Assembly: GCA_964017145.1 (NCBI GenBank)
Contig: OZ024841.1
Span: 1,488,001-1,552,000 of the forward strand
DNA from: Agrocybe praecox
Taxonomy: Eukaryota > Basidiomycota > Agaricomycetes > Agaricales > Agrocybaceae
Reading direction: 5' to 3'
Length of the DNA: 64,000 nt
Part shown: positions 27,050 through 39,031 of the stretch, in pieces
How the letters are laid out: every line of letters starts with the position of its first letter
Numbering within the stretch: the stretch's first letter is position 1
Notes under the pieces: generated by a model
The model's input: only the letters and a program-made list of their open reading frames with translations
Database searches by the model: none
What the model was told of the DNA's origin: nothing
Program-made: the position numbers and the translations under genes

Positions 27050-27740
27050 CCACAACTATTTCTTCAACTAAGCACCGTTTTCCGTTCTCTTTCGTTTGCC
27101 AGTCGAGTTCCTCCAGTCTTTCCATATCCAATCTCAGGTCCTTGGACGGATGGTTCTGAAACAGGTCGTCGTTGAAGTCCTTCAGTAAGCGTATTGATGC
27201 CAACCTTCCTCTGCTCCTCGATACGGCGACATATACTCCGAAAGGTGAAAGTATCGCTCCTGTTTTCGGTTGTCTTATGTCTATGATTATGTTCTCAATG
27301 GTTTACCCCTGTGAATTATAGTCCGTAAATGTGTAGCCGGGCATAATGGGATGTTTTTTCCTCGCTATCTTCGTCCTCTTAACGTCACGTCCCTCTACCA
27401 TAAACGTGCCTTACGCAGGTGTTAAAGGAATCAGACTTTTGGCGACGCTGGGAAACCTCAGTGATGTTGGATTTTTGGGGCGAAACTTGTATGCGGTGTC
27501 GTCCTCATTGATACTGCTCCACCGTTGCTAATATTGCCTCAGCGTTAGGTTCTAAACCGGGTGCGATATATCTGATATTGCCGGTTTTTGGATTGTTTTG
27601 ATACCGAGTATGTGTTTCATTCATCTTTAATACCGTGTCTGGATGTTATTAAAACTGCTTTGTCCCAAGGAGCCTGAGAAAATTGGGGACTTTGTATCCC
27701 TCGTTTGAAAGCACCAGCTTCCTGATCATATCCAGTCCCT
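27050..27740 (-). pseudogene. Relic of a Helitron-type PIF1-like helicase, C-terminal part
   Basis: Minus-strand translation gives, in order, KAVLITSRHGIKDE, then a stop codon where Trp is expected, then NTYS. Further on come LIPLTPA and VEGRDVKR, then YTFTDYNSQG and a stop codon where Gln is expected, TIENIIIDI, VYVAVSRSRGR and LLKDFNDDLFQNHPSKDLRL. These correspond to the last helicase motifs of the PIF1-like domain used by mushroom Helitrons. Several in-frame stops and frame changes show it is dead. No Helitron ends (5' TC, 3' hairpin plus CTRR) were identified. Confidence 0.7.
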
Positions 27741-28686
27741 CGCTGCTATATTGTCCTATTGAGCATGTTCATCCATACTTTGTCCTTCACACGTATCTGC
27801 TCTTGGCAGATATTTTCTGTTAAAATTCATAAAAATTTATCTTCAAATATGTCTTATACAATTGCGTTTGAGAAAATTTGTTGATTTATTATTGTTCTTT
27901 AAAAATATCCAAAGTCCGACAGCAAGGCTGTTGGCGACGGAGTCAACCGTTAGTGTCCAAATGGGGGTACAGAAACGGTCAGTTGAGCGATTGTTAGCGA
28001 CATCTCCCCGACGATAAAGCGATCAGCACACAGGATGCGTTGTTTCAGGACATTATGAGATAGAGCCAAGCCAAGTACTATATTATTAAGTGCTGGAGCA
28101 GGTATCGCGGTTGGAAATGGAAATGGAAATGGAAACTCACTTGGACGGTTTCAATGAATGTCATGATGTAAATAGACTAAATTGTGTTTAATTATACACA
28201 TAGAGCTCACCTACGGGGATATAACCATGTACGTCGCTGACAATTCTAACGGCGGGTATATTGATGTATATATGTATTCGTATCGTGGCAGGTGGATCCA
28301 TGAGCGCTTATTGTTTAATATTGAACTTAACAGTATCCTGTCGGCAATGACCCCATAAGCTAGGAGTAGAATACGCCAAACCTTTGAAAGATGTACTTAA
28401 ACTACGAAAAAGGTTAAGAATGACTTCGATATAGCATCATTTTCCGGTCAATATAACTTTAGATATATCTGATTCTAATCAAAAGAATGACTATGGAATT
28501 CGGATGTGTGATCCCATTTACTACCCTTGCCCACATGTTACATTTTTTAGCGCTATTTCTGGTCCATAGCTACTACTTCAAGCTTATTGTGCAGCATATA
28601 AAGAGGCAAACGTCGTAAGTAAAAAAATCAGCGAGTTTAGACTCTCTACTACAACACTTAACACACAGACTTCAAGTGAACTAGCC
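27741..28686. other. Intergenic with short tandem repeat; promoter of secreted protein
   Basis: No gene recognised. A run of ggaaat units occurs at about 28113-28135. A TATA candidate sits at 28597-28602, 85 to 90 bases before the ATG of the secreted protein at 28687. Confidence 0.45.
28597..28602 (+). promoter_or_regulatory. TATA-box candidate of small secreted protein
   Basis: TATAAA in the context gcatataaagagg, 85 bases before the ATG at 28687. Confidence 0.45.
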
Positions 28687-29568
28687 ATGAAATCTTTCTC
28701 TTTCTTTTCTCTCTTGGCTGCTGCAGGCTCTGCATACGCTGCTACAATTTCTGACAAGGTCTGTTTGCTGATTCTGTACGCATCTGCTTGAGCTTGAGCT
28801 CATTGATAACTTTTGTTAGTGGATCTCTGTCGAACACGGAATGACTTTAGGAGGTATGTATCTTTGCCTCGTCTCCTTGATTCCTACCTCACCATACGCA
28901 ATGACTGACTCCATCGATTACAGACGGCAACAATGTCACTCTTGCAAGGAGGGCCGGTACAGAGGTCATCACCTGCTATGGGTTCGGGACGGCGGTACTG
29001 TTTATCACTCGGATACCATAATTCCAACCCCAACTCACATACATATGACAACTCCCATAGGTCGATCGGGCCCCTTCCATCTCTGTAATCGACGATTGGT
29101 GCGAGTAAGTCCCGCTCTCAACTATCTGGAGGGATGTATACACGAAGTTTACATTATAATATAGCAACTTTGCCATTGGCACATATGTCCCGGTCGGTTC
29201 TACCCTTTGGTCCCGCTACGACTACGGAACCTTCACCATCCTCGTCAGTGCATTGGCGCTTGGAAAGTACGTGCAAATGATACGCACCGTTATAGAAGTA
29301 ATTTTTGACTGATATTATCTTTCATCTTTTGCTTGCTCCAGTCCCAGCTGTAATGGATTCGTGATTGACGGGAATTGTAACCGACTTCTTAGGCTTCCCC
29401 TCGACGGATGTAACACAAGCGGAGAGAATGGGAAGCAGGTAACGCGTTGATATTTTACTTGTGGCTCCCAAGCAATACGTTGACAAATCACTATAATAGG
29501 GTGGCTATGAGACCGATCTATGCGGTCAATGGCGCTACGACCCAGGATCCAACGGAAGCGATGTCTGA
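28687..29568 (+). CDS. Small secreted cysteine-containing protein of unknown function
   Basis: About 160 residues from seven short exons, all joins GT..AG and in frame. Residues 1-18 form a clear signal peptide (MKSFSFFSLLAAAGSAYA). The mature protein is compact, with about seven cysteines in VITCYGFG, DDWCDN, PSCNGFVIDGNCNRLL, DGCNTSGENGK and YETDLCGQW. It ends DPGSNGSDV. Asn-X-Ser/Thr sites (GNNVT, NTSG) suggest glycosylation. I do not recognise the family; the look is that of a fungal small secreted protein. A broken relative lies at 5621-5752, so the family has had at least two members here. It faces no obvious partner gene and lies next to transposon relics. Confidence 0.72.
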
Positions 29569-30793
29569 AAGTGTCACGGAATGATTTATTCTTATCCGTT
29601 GACATATTCATGTGTGTCGAAGCACTTCACTCATGGAAGAACACAAGAGATTGGCAAACGAACGATGAATATACTTATGAAAAATATATACTAAACAAGC
29701 TGTAGTAAATACTGTATCTAAATGGATGGTATACACATGTTTATGAGACCCTAACATTCATAGGCTGAAGACTCCGCGAACGTGCACGTGCAATGCTAGA
29801 GCCAATCTGACATATGAATCTGATGCGCCGTTTGCACCAACTTGAAGATTCCCACAGTTTATTCAATTATTTCTCTCTCGTTCTAGATCCTTCAGTACCT
29901 CAATAAAACTTGTAGATTGGTCGTCCCGTATTTACATCTAAAGAAATACCCGTGAAAGTAACTTATTTAATACGTTATTTTTAGAACACAGAACTTCCAC
30001 CCCCAGCTGCCCAACTAAAAGGATTTTCTTGTCACAAGCAGCTATTTTACACCCAATTGAGTCCATGCTTACTACGACTCAATTGCAGTATTTTGGGTTC
30101 AAGAGTGTTTGATTTCTTCCTATTCCTTTACGTACCAGTGTTCCCAATGGCAACTTCACTGAGTCCTCCCGCATAAGCTGCGTACTGGCCCACTCGTCGA
30201 CGGTCGCTTCACCAACTACGACTCTCTGACCCAATGTCGCAAGCGTCGTTTAAATCTTTCTATCTGCATTGACACCATTTCTATCAGGTGTAAGTTTGTT
30301 ATTGTTGAGGCCTCATGTACATAAACTCCTTTCACCATTGTGTGGAGAATAGACATAAAGCCTCTATACTCAATCCAAAGCATGATGTTCGGGTCTCTCC
30401 CAGGAGAAATAGTCCATGCGCTGAGATATTATCTAAAGGGGATGTGTATTTTGTGTGATCTACATCACTTACTCAATTATCGGGACGAGATGCGCACTGT
30501 TGCGCAGCCGCCGCGTCCCTCTCATATGCCGCACGTGATACCCCGCCTCCGATTCCCACGATCTTGCCAGTGACACTCTAAGTTTGTCTCTTGCATCTGT
30601 CGCTGACTCAGCCGATTTCGCAACAAGAAGCTCTAATGGTGTAGACACCGCAATAATATTACAAATTAACTTCACAGTTAATGGTTATTTAAGTACGTAA
30701 GTATAAAGTGCTCACCGAGTCTTCACCATTCCAACACCATTCGACTTCCCTTCCTCACCTAACTTGACCGCGTATCGAGCACAATTGAGCACA
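29569..30793. other. Intergenic, promoter of glutathionyl-hydroquinone reductase
   Basis: No gene recognised in this 1.2 kb. The last part holds the promoter and leader of the gene starting at 30794; no strong TATA was seen. Confidence 0.45.
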
Positions 30794-32263
30794 ATGGCAG
30801 CATCTACCAGAGACACTCTCAGCCAATCTGATATTAGCAAGATTGGGACCGCTACTGACGGTTCCTTTAAACGTGCGGCATCAACCTTCCGAAGTTTTAT
30901 TGAGCAAGGCGGAATACATGAACCAGAACGAAGTGAGTAGCATTAGTACTTACCATTCCAGAGGGACCTGAAGGCTTTATTATGATTACTAGATCGTTAC
31001 CATTTATATGTTTCCTACTCCTGTCGTAAGTGATTGAGTTGCAGACGCTATTATATTTTTTGAAGTCTTCGCTTAGCCTGGGCTACTCGAGCTTTGATCT
31101 TCAGGAAACTCAAAGGATTGGAGGATATAGTTTGTAAATGCCTATAGTGTCTCTTCCAAGACATGTCTCTCATTGTACTCGACTCCCTTATCCAGCTGTG
31201 ACAGCAGTTTCCCCGCGCACGGGGCCCGAAGGTTGGCCTTTCTCACAGATCTCACCATTCCCAGGGGCAGACGAAGACATTCTCTATAAGTCTGAATACG
31301 TCAGAGATCTCTATCTCAGAGCTGATTCTGACTACACTGGAAGGTATGCCTTATAGTGATCCATCAGTGAATGAACATTGTAATCCCGAACCTAAAATAG
31401 ATTTACGGTCCCTGTTCTCTGGGACAAGAAGTTGCATACCATTGTGAATAACGAAAGCTCGGATATTATCCGTATATTCAATACAGCATTCAACGACCTC
31501 TTGCCTGCAGAAACCTCTGCGCTTAACTTCTACCCAGAACATCTCCGTGAAGAAATTGACCAGATTAATGAATGGATGTACCATGACATTAATAGTACGT
31601 TCAATAAATGATAATAGTTTTTTTTTGTCTGACCATATTTTTGCATAGATGGCGTATACAAATCCGGATTTGCCTCATCTCAAGAGGCGTACGAGAAAGC
31701 TGTTTACTCCCTCTTCAACGCGCTGGATAAAGTTGAAGCGATTATCACAGGAAAAGACTACCTCGTCGGAGATCGTCTGACAGAAGCTGACGTTAGACTC
31801 TTCGTAACCATTGTGCGATACTCCTTTGCTTTTCTTGTTTGACGATTACCATTAGCTACTAACTGACACTATAATCCATCAGATAAGATTTGACCCCGTG
31901 TATGTTGGTCATTACAAGTGCAATATCCGTACCATTCGTAATGGTTACCCCGCTATACACAGGTTCGCGTTCCGACTTAACTCAAGCTGCGAACATAGAA
32001 GGACTGAATGACCCATTGGTATGCAACTACATACACAGATGGCTAAGAAATCTCTATTGGAACAACTCCGCCATAAAGGATTCGACGAATTTCGAGCATA
32101 TTAAAACTCATTACTACAGTTCCCAAATTCATGTGAGTACTGGCATTCTCTGACTACAGGCGTAGATTTATCTGCAATGATCGCTCCTCTGTCTCATTCT
32201 TAGGTTAACCCAAGTCGCATCGTCCCCGTTGGACCGATTCCAGACATTTTACCTCTAAATTAG
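30794..32263 (+). CDS. Glutathionyl-hydroquinone reductase (Xi-class glutathione transferase, ECM4/YqjG family)
   Basis: Cytosolic enzyme that removes glutathione from glutathionyl-hydroquinones, useful to a fungus breaking down aromatic compounds. About eight exons; the start is MAASTRDTLSQSD. The catalytic cysteine motif is split by an intron, reading YVSYSC|PWATRAL-like SCPWATR after splicing. Family marks then follow: GPEGWPFS, FTVPVLWDKK, IVNNESSDIIRIFN, the helical C-terminal domain with DINNGVYKSGFA, YLVGDRLTEADVRLF, RFDPVYVGHYKCN and HWNN-like YWNNSAI. The end is DILPLN. Length, about 330 residues, is right. One intron starts at the GTAAAT just after GLEDIV and ends at the AG before VTAVSPRTG; this choice keeps the frame. 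Confidence 0.9.
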
Positions 32264-32834
32264 TAGCCAGATATGAGAGTAGTCGAAAACACAAGGTTTA
32301 GCGTACCTGTTTTTATTCACTCCAATGAGAAAACAGTTGAGGTTATGACAGGGGAGTCGTACAAATGTCAGGCAATTAGAATTTAGTTTGGATATCACAT
32401 CCTACATCTATTCGTAGGCCTAAAACAAGCGGACAGTAAGCCTCGCCTGAACGTTCGGATTTATTTATTTTCTCATTGCACCGGCATGTCTGTCATAATG
32501 TATGGAGTCAATTATTCAGGAAAGGCGAAGTCACCTTCGAATGGTACGTGTCCATTAAATGATTCCGAAAAAGAGTCAAATCGTCAGCCTTGTCCCATTT
32601 GGCCCGAAGAAACGACCAGAGGTATCGATTTTTGGCATAGCCAAACGGTCAGAAACAGCACAATGACCTAGCAAAAAACGGGACCATGGAAGCACGTAAA
32701 CGCATGCGTCTCCATTAAGTGGTTTAAGATGCTCGTGTCTGGATGACATGGTCGTCTCGTTGGAACAGAAATATTGAGAAAGGGAACACGGCATTGGAAA
32801 ACATGAGGTACAAGAAAAGAGAACCACAAAAAGA
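32264..32834. other. Convergent 3' flanks
   Basis: Space between the 3' ends of the hydroquinone reductase (plus) and the phosphatase (minus). No gene recognised; short open frames only. Confidence 0.45.
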
Positions 32835-34152
32835 TCAAACAAAATACGGCATATTTGTCTGCGCCATGAAAAATGTCAATCTAACATTTCATAGAAGAAA
32901 CTAAATTGGACGTACCAGTCGCTTCCCCTGCATTTTGTCCCTATCATTCTCTGGCGCAGCATCATACACAGTAAATGATCTTGATCCATCGTCATGCACA
33001 GTCATAATCGAAGCTTTGTTTCCGCAACGGTAGCAGTAATTCGGGGCTGACCAGACGGTGACAAGCTGCTCGTCAAACATGTATTTGTACCCTTCTTGTA
33101 CCAGCTGGTGAGCACGAGCGATGAGGTTGAGGGAATTGACGTGGTTAAACTGGATCAAAAGACGATAAATGGAAATCAAGGAAATACGGAGATATGGAAC
33201 TGACCTCCTTGACTACACTTGCCCCAAATAACCAACCAGCTCCTCGAGGACTGACAGCCCAATTTTCGATATCATCTGGATCCGACCACATCAAGTCTAG
33301 CCGGGCATGACGTTAAAGATTGGGGGAGGTCCGTCATGGAACGAAAAACGTACCACAAAATGAACCTTCATGAGGAATCTCCTGAGCTCGGGACAACGTT
33401 CGTATTGAGTCTAATGTTCGGATGTCAGGTGAAAGGCCGCCATGTACGCAGAGAGTGGTCCCATCGATGATCTGCGACGTCTCAGAATCATGGTTGAAGG
33501 CAGAAATGATAGGCTTACAGCTGCTAGATTTAGGAAATCGAACACCCCACAACATGTTTTCCATACTGTTGCGCTGCCGTATTTTGTCTGGCATTCATCT
33601 GAAGCAGGCTTAAGATAGGTCGCAAGTACGATTTTGCAACGACGAACCATAAAAGCCGTACACTTGAGTGATTTGCCTGCTTTCGTGGTTGCCCCGTAGT
33701 AGGGTCACCCTTTCAGGATATCTGAAAGGATGAAATCAGGTAAAAACACGAAGGAATTCCTTAGATACGGCAACGTACCGTGCTTTCAGAGCAAACAACA
33801 GTGAAACCGTTTCTAAACTGTAATGACCTCGATCCACAAAGTCACCCTACACATCCCACAGTGATTAGCTACCCCTCATGCTCAAAATGAAGAGGGATAA
33901 CATACGTGCCATGAAAATGTAACTCGTCTGCGGAACTTCACCCCCTTTCCTCAACAATTCTAACAGGTCCCAGAATTGGCCATGGATGTCTCCGCAAATT
34001 GTTACTGGACTCGAAACAGGCTGAATATTGGACTCTTCTAAGAGGATATTTCGAACCCTATCGCATAGCTTCTTCATGTCTGATTCTGCCAAATGCGAGC
34101 AGGTTCGTAGCTGTTCGATCCATCGGTCGGCGTCTTGCAGGTCTCCGTTCAT
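32835..34152 (-). CDS. PP2A-like serine/threonine protein phosphatase catalytic subunit (PPG1/PP4/PP6 group)
   Basis: Metal-dependent protein phosphatase. Starts [15 protein letters not shown] at 34152; about seven exons, the last 32858-32835. All catalytic signatures are present: [62 protein letters not shown] and [12 protein letters not shown]. The mix of features fits the PP4/PP6/PPG1 branch. GNKASI and AAPEN near the end lean towards PPG1. The first intron seems to be GC-AG: the exon ends with ATG (33910), then gcacgt, and resumes at GGTGAC (33846). The final 8-codon exon gives TNMPYFV; the family ending is YFL. If that intron is retained the tail becomes RLVRPI. It diverges from EMC1, 320 bases away. 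Confidence 0.88.
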
Positions 34153-34472
34153 GATAAGGGCACAGAGTAAGGTGAAAAGGTGGGGAAATCGGGGAAATCG
34201 GTCTGATAGACGACGTCTTCTAGATTTTTATGCAGATTTTGGAGTATATCCCAGTTATTTCAGAGAAAAAAACTGTTGTTAAGTCTTGAGGTTTTGGCAG
34301 GGGTCGTCACTAATGATCAGAGTAAAGGAGGTACGTCGTGGGAACATATATTTGGGACGCGTTATTGCGACGAAATTGGACACCGGCCACGATTACAGCT
34401 CTCCCTCTTACCTAGGCTTTTCTTTCTCTTTCTTTACCAGGTCTCTCTGCTAGACTTGTAGAACCGCGCAAA
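34153..34472. promoter_or_regulatory. Shared divergent promoter, phosphatase and EMC1
   Basis: Only 320 bases separate the two divergent ATGs, so the core promoters must lie here and may share elements. The right end is pyrimidine-rich (ctttctctttctttacc) before the EMC1 ATG. No classical TATA was found, as is common for housekeeping genes. Confidence 0.5.
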
Positions 34473-37400
34473 ATGCGGTTTTTAACGACCGTGGTTGCTC
34501 TGTTCTCATTATGCGTTGGCACGAAGGCTCTACACGAATCAGACGTTGGTGTCGTGGATTGGCACAAGCACCTCGTCGGTATACCACTCTCGGGCTCGAT
34601 AACAACTTCACCATCATTTCATGCTGTTAATGGGAAGAACTTGATCTTGACTGCCACTACGAATAATGTTCTTGCAGCATTGGAACCGGAGGATGGGTCT
34701 GTTAGTGAGTTTTTAGAGACCCATCGATGTTGTACGACAAGTTGCTGAACTCTGGAGCACAGTTTGGAGGCATATATTCGACCCAGCAGATCGGATAGCA
34801 GGATACTATAAGAATGCAACTAGTGCGTCCTGGCTATATGGTTGAACTAACATGGACTGATTAATCGGCAGCCGTGGCAACACTTTCTGGACCTGGAGGA
34901 GCTACACTGCGCAATTTCAATGTATTAACCGGTGAACTACTGTTGGAAAAGAGGTTGCATAAACCAGATGGCGGCGCCCTTTCAGAACCAATATATCTCG
35001 GCAAAGATGTCATATTTTCCCCGCATTCCAGTGATTTATATGTCCTAAGCAACGGGTGCACAATTAACAGCATAGACGGAAACACTGGAAATGTGAACTG
35101 GAATTGGACTTCTCCAGATCAGGGGTGCGACGCTTAATGCTCTGTTAACTTATACTCGCTAAATGTAACTCCCATAGGTCGCTCGTCATCCATGCGAAGC
35201 TCATCCTTAGCCAGGGGACCATCTTCGCCGTCGGATTCGCCAAATCGACTGCTTCCTTCACGCTACACACCACTACCTTGTCAGCAGAAAGCGGAGAACT
35301 CATCACAACATTAAACATCCCCTCTGTTCTCGCCGACCCCCTAAACCAATTTATAGTCCTGACTCGCCCCGGCCTCGAGAAACCCGTTGCTTTATGGTTG
35401 GAAGAAGGCTCATTCAGATACGTCGGACTCACACCAACACTGAAGGAGAAGCCGAGGCCCGTAAAGGGGATAGGATTTGAGAGAATCATCGATGTTGGGC
35501 TTAGCAGCCACGGTCATGCTGTCGTCATTCGCAAAGACGATTCTAGTTTCGTGATGAAACTTGAGGGTACTACAGGCCAAGCTAGACCAGCTTGGGAATT
35601 CGAAGATTCTGTATGTAAAGTCCTCTTTCACGCAATCTTATCGTCTGAGTTGATTGTTGTGCAGAAATTATCTGACGACAACGCTGATTCTCGTTATTCC
35701 GGCACTTTGGATGCTCAAGGACGAGCATATGTTAGCAGAGTATACTGGTCGCACAAACATGAGGTAAATTGACCCGCGCCTGTCATATTCTTCTACTGAC
35801 GGTCGTGATTAGCAAGGAACATTCGACGTCTTCGCCGGGCATGCAAATGCCTTCTCGACCGCTTCGCGTTTCCCTTTCAATACCAAGGACCATGGAATCA
35901 TCGGTCATGTAGCTTTGAGTGCTGGAAGCTCCGCGGAATCCAGCGTTTCTTCCCAATTTTTTGTAACAACAAGCACAGGAGCAGTGCAACTCTGGGAACA
36001 TGATGCACTCAAATGGGAGAGAGAAGAGTCCTTGGCTGCTGTCGTTATCGCCGAATTTGTGGAGGTCCCAGAACGTGTAGCGAGCATTTCTGACACCGAC
36101 GAAGCCTCGGAAGGATTCTTTGCTCGTCTCACGCGCCAAATTTCTGACGCCCAGGTAATGTCAACCATTCGTACATGAACGCGTTCGTTAACGAGTTTTT
36201 TTTTTGGTCTAGGACTTCCCTCAATACGTCGTCAATTTCGTCAAGCGGTTCGCAACAGGCTCATATGCATCTTCAACATCATCCGCAGCGCCTTCATCCA
36301 CCAATTCCAGCGAACCTTTCTCTCGAGACACTTTTGGGTTCCGTCAGATCATTGTAGCAGCCACCGCATTCGGAAAAATTTATGGTATCGATTCCAGCAA
36401 CGGCAACATTATCTGGAACCGAGTGCTTGGCCTCGGTTGGGCAGGTCAGATTGGTGGCAGGATTCAGCCTGTTAAGATATATGTGATAAAATCAGTCAGT
36501 GATGGTGGTGATCCAGAGGTGGTTCTGATTGCACAGAGACGGGCACAGAATGTGCGTTCTTTTTTGGTTTTAAGCGTGAACTAGTTCTTACGGATTTCCA
36601 GACCCTAGTGGACACTGTCGCCTTCCACATCAACGCTCTAACAGGCTCAGATATTCTCGGCAAATCACCAGATGGCGAAGTTATCGAGGGCCATGATGTT
36701 ATTGAGGGTCCTTTGGTCGAAGGCTACATGTACAACGGAGATAAGAAAGTTATTGTTATGTTCGATGAGCACCTACAGGTAAATAACATTCTTGATCCAA
36801 TTAAGAGGACGAACTAACAATTTACTAGGTCTACCTCTATCCCGATAACGCTGAAACCAAAGCAGCGTTTGGCAGCGTAGTCGACAAGTTTTCTTTCCCT
36901 CTACGCACGTCTATCGAAACCCGCCGCCGTGTTATAGGACACCAAATTAACCCTTCGCAAGATCATCATAAATCACTTGCATTCCCTACATGGACATTAA
37001 CCTTTCCTGAGGGCGAAGACGTGCAGGCCCTCATTCCACAGACTCGTGGGCCTGTAGCCTCGATCGGCAAGGTCTTGGGTAATCGCACAACGCTGTACAA
37101 GTACCTCGATCCTCGACTCTTCGTGGTCCTCACAGCTGCACCGATCAAATCTAGGTGTGGGATCTATGTTGTGGATAGCATGAAGGGTACTGTTATCCAT
37201 CATGCGGAGGTCAAGGCTGGGTTAAAAGGATGTCAGGTCAAGGCCGTTTTCTCTGAGAACTGGCTCGTATATCATTATTATGAAGATGAGGTTGCTGGAG
37301 GCTCAGTTGGTGGAAGCACTGGATATAGGATGGTCAGCGTCGAATTCTACGAGGGACAGGGAGTGGATCAAAAAATTCAAAGGTATGGTAGCTTGAGGTT

Positions 37401-38111
37401 CTCTATTTCCCAAAACCTATAGCTGATGAACCGCGGTCGCAGCTCCGAGTTGTCCGCCTACTCTAATGAGACCCTCGACTATTCGATTTATGAGCAAGCA
37501 TATGTCTTCCCGTACCCTATCACAGCAATGGCCACGACTTCCACCAAATTCGGCATCTCGAGCAAAGATCTTATAGGTACGCTACTTTTTCGTTTGGTTT
37601 TCCTCCTGAACATCATGTACTGAAATCTTTATCATCCCCAGTTGCCACAACCAATCATCGCGTGCAATCGTTCCCAAGGAGAGTTCTCGATCCAAGGAGA
37701 CCCCACCGAAAGACGACAGCAGAAGAACAAGAAGAATTCCTCATTCAATACGACCCTCTACTGCCTAACGATCCCCGCCGGGTTTTGTCGCACAATTATG
37801 ACGTGAGTTTTTCTTCCTCTTCTCCCTTCTCTTCCACACACGGATCTTAAATCTGCCTTTCTTTTCATCAGGTCGCCAACGTCCAGAAAATTATCACCTC
37901 TCCCGCACTACTTGAATCAACTTCCCTCGTCTTTGCGTTCGGATTGGATATGTTCCTCACCCGCGTCGCTCCATCGAACACATTCGATGTGCTGAGCGAG
38001 AACTTCAACAAGGTACAACTAGTGCTCACAGTCTCGGGGCTTCTTTTGGCTATCCTCATTACGAGGCCGATGGTCAAGAGGAAGACGTTGCGAGAAAAAT
38101 GGTACAATTAG
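34473..38111 (+). CDS. EMC1: ER membrane protein complex subunit 1
   Basis: Large subunit of the EMC insertase in the endoplasmic reticulum. It opens with a signal peptide (MRFLTTVVALFSLCVGTKA) and DVGVVDWHKHLVG. The lumenal beta-propeller region follows (ATLSGPGGATLRNFNVLTG; SNGCTINSIDGNTG; GIDSSNGNIIWNR). The conserved C-terminal part has TLYKYLDPRLFVV, CGIYVVDSMKG, YEQAYVFPYPI, GISSKDLI, NHRVQSFPRRVLDPRRP, FLIQYDPLLPNDPR and SHNYDV. It ends with one transmembrane helix (QLVLTVSGLLLAILIT) and a basic tail (KRKTLREKWYN). About ten introns; the length of about 990 residues fits. Its 3' end converges with the aldolase-type gene, 78 bases away. Confidence 0.93.
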
Positions 38112-38189
38112 AGGAAAATGTATGTAGGGCATAGAATGGTTATTTATTTTGGAAGTCTTTGCCACAGTCCACAGTCCACTACAGAACAT

Positions 38190-39031
38190 CTATGACGATA
38201 TGAAAGCTTGTCGTTTCCTTGTGATTTCGACGCCAGAGTATTGAGCGAAGCTTAAAGCACTTGATTTCTGGGCTCTTGCTGTAACGGCAGTGACCTTGTT
38301 CGAAGATCGAGTGCATGCTGAACGAACGATATCCATCACGAACTTTTCGAGGGTAAGGTACGAGGTGGCCTCCATTTCCTGAACGAGTGCAAACTGTAAA
38401 TTAGACACAAAACTGCTAGAATGAAAGATAGGCTTACCGTGATTAAAGCTTTAACAACCTCTGGATAGTCTGGCGACGGTCCAGATAATGGATCATCGTT
38501 CTCGTAGAAAAGTACGTTGACCAGCACCCGCTGTTTCGCTTCCCTTTCTGGGGGATTGACTCCTATAATAACAGGGACGACGATGTCCTTCACCAAAACT
38601 TTCTTGGATACGAGGAACCCTAGCGATTTTCTTGCAATAACCACGTCGACAGAGAACGCACGCGCAAGCAAGATCAACTTGGGAAGCTCCACCACAACTC
38701 TAACCTCATCCACCGCCTCCTTCCCCAAATCTACGGCACGTTTGGCTACCTCCCTGATCAGGTCATCCACCCCATTGAACGGGGTGTTGCTTTCGGTCCT
38801 AGATTTTATGAGGCTGCTGATCGTTTTCGTAAGGTGTCCATAGTGTACCGAGTCTACGACATTGTCTGAGCTCCCTGCAGCTTCGAGATAATCTGGATTT
38901 AGGTGGAGATGAACTGTGATTTCAACCGGTTGTGCTCTTTCTTTTCCCCAGCAGTCTGCGCCTATGTCAGCTTCTACGCGAAGTGTATCGACAAAGACGA
39001 TGTCGGTGCTCTGCGGGATATCTGTAGGCAT
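38190..39031 (-). CDS. Tandem FolB (dihydroneopterin aldolase-type) protein
   Basis: Two exons, 39031-38441 and 38396-38190, about 265 residues. The first half reads DIVFVDTLRVEADIGAD, then VEITVHLHL, LIREVAKRAVD and RVVVELPKLILLARAFSVDVVI. The second half repeats the fold: VKDIVVPVIIGVNPPERE, KQRVLVNVLFY, LTLEKFVMDIVRSAC. This is the paired FolB architecture found at the N-terminus of fungal Fol1, where further domains for folate synthesis (pyrophosphokinase and dihydropteroate synthase) follow. Here the protein stops after the second FolB, 78 bases from the end of EMC1, and no other folate domains are nearby. It could be a separate aldolase gene or a truncated FOL1. Confidence 0.78.
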
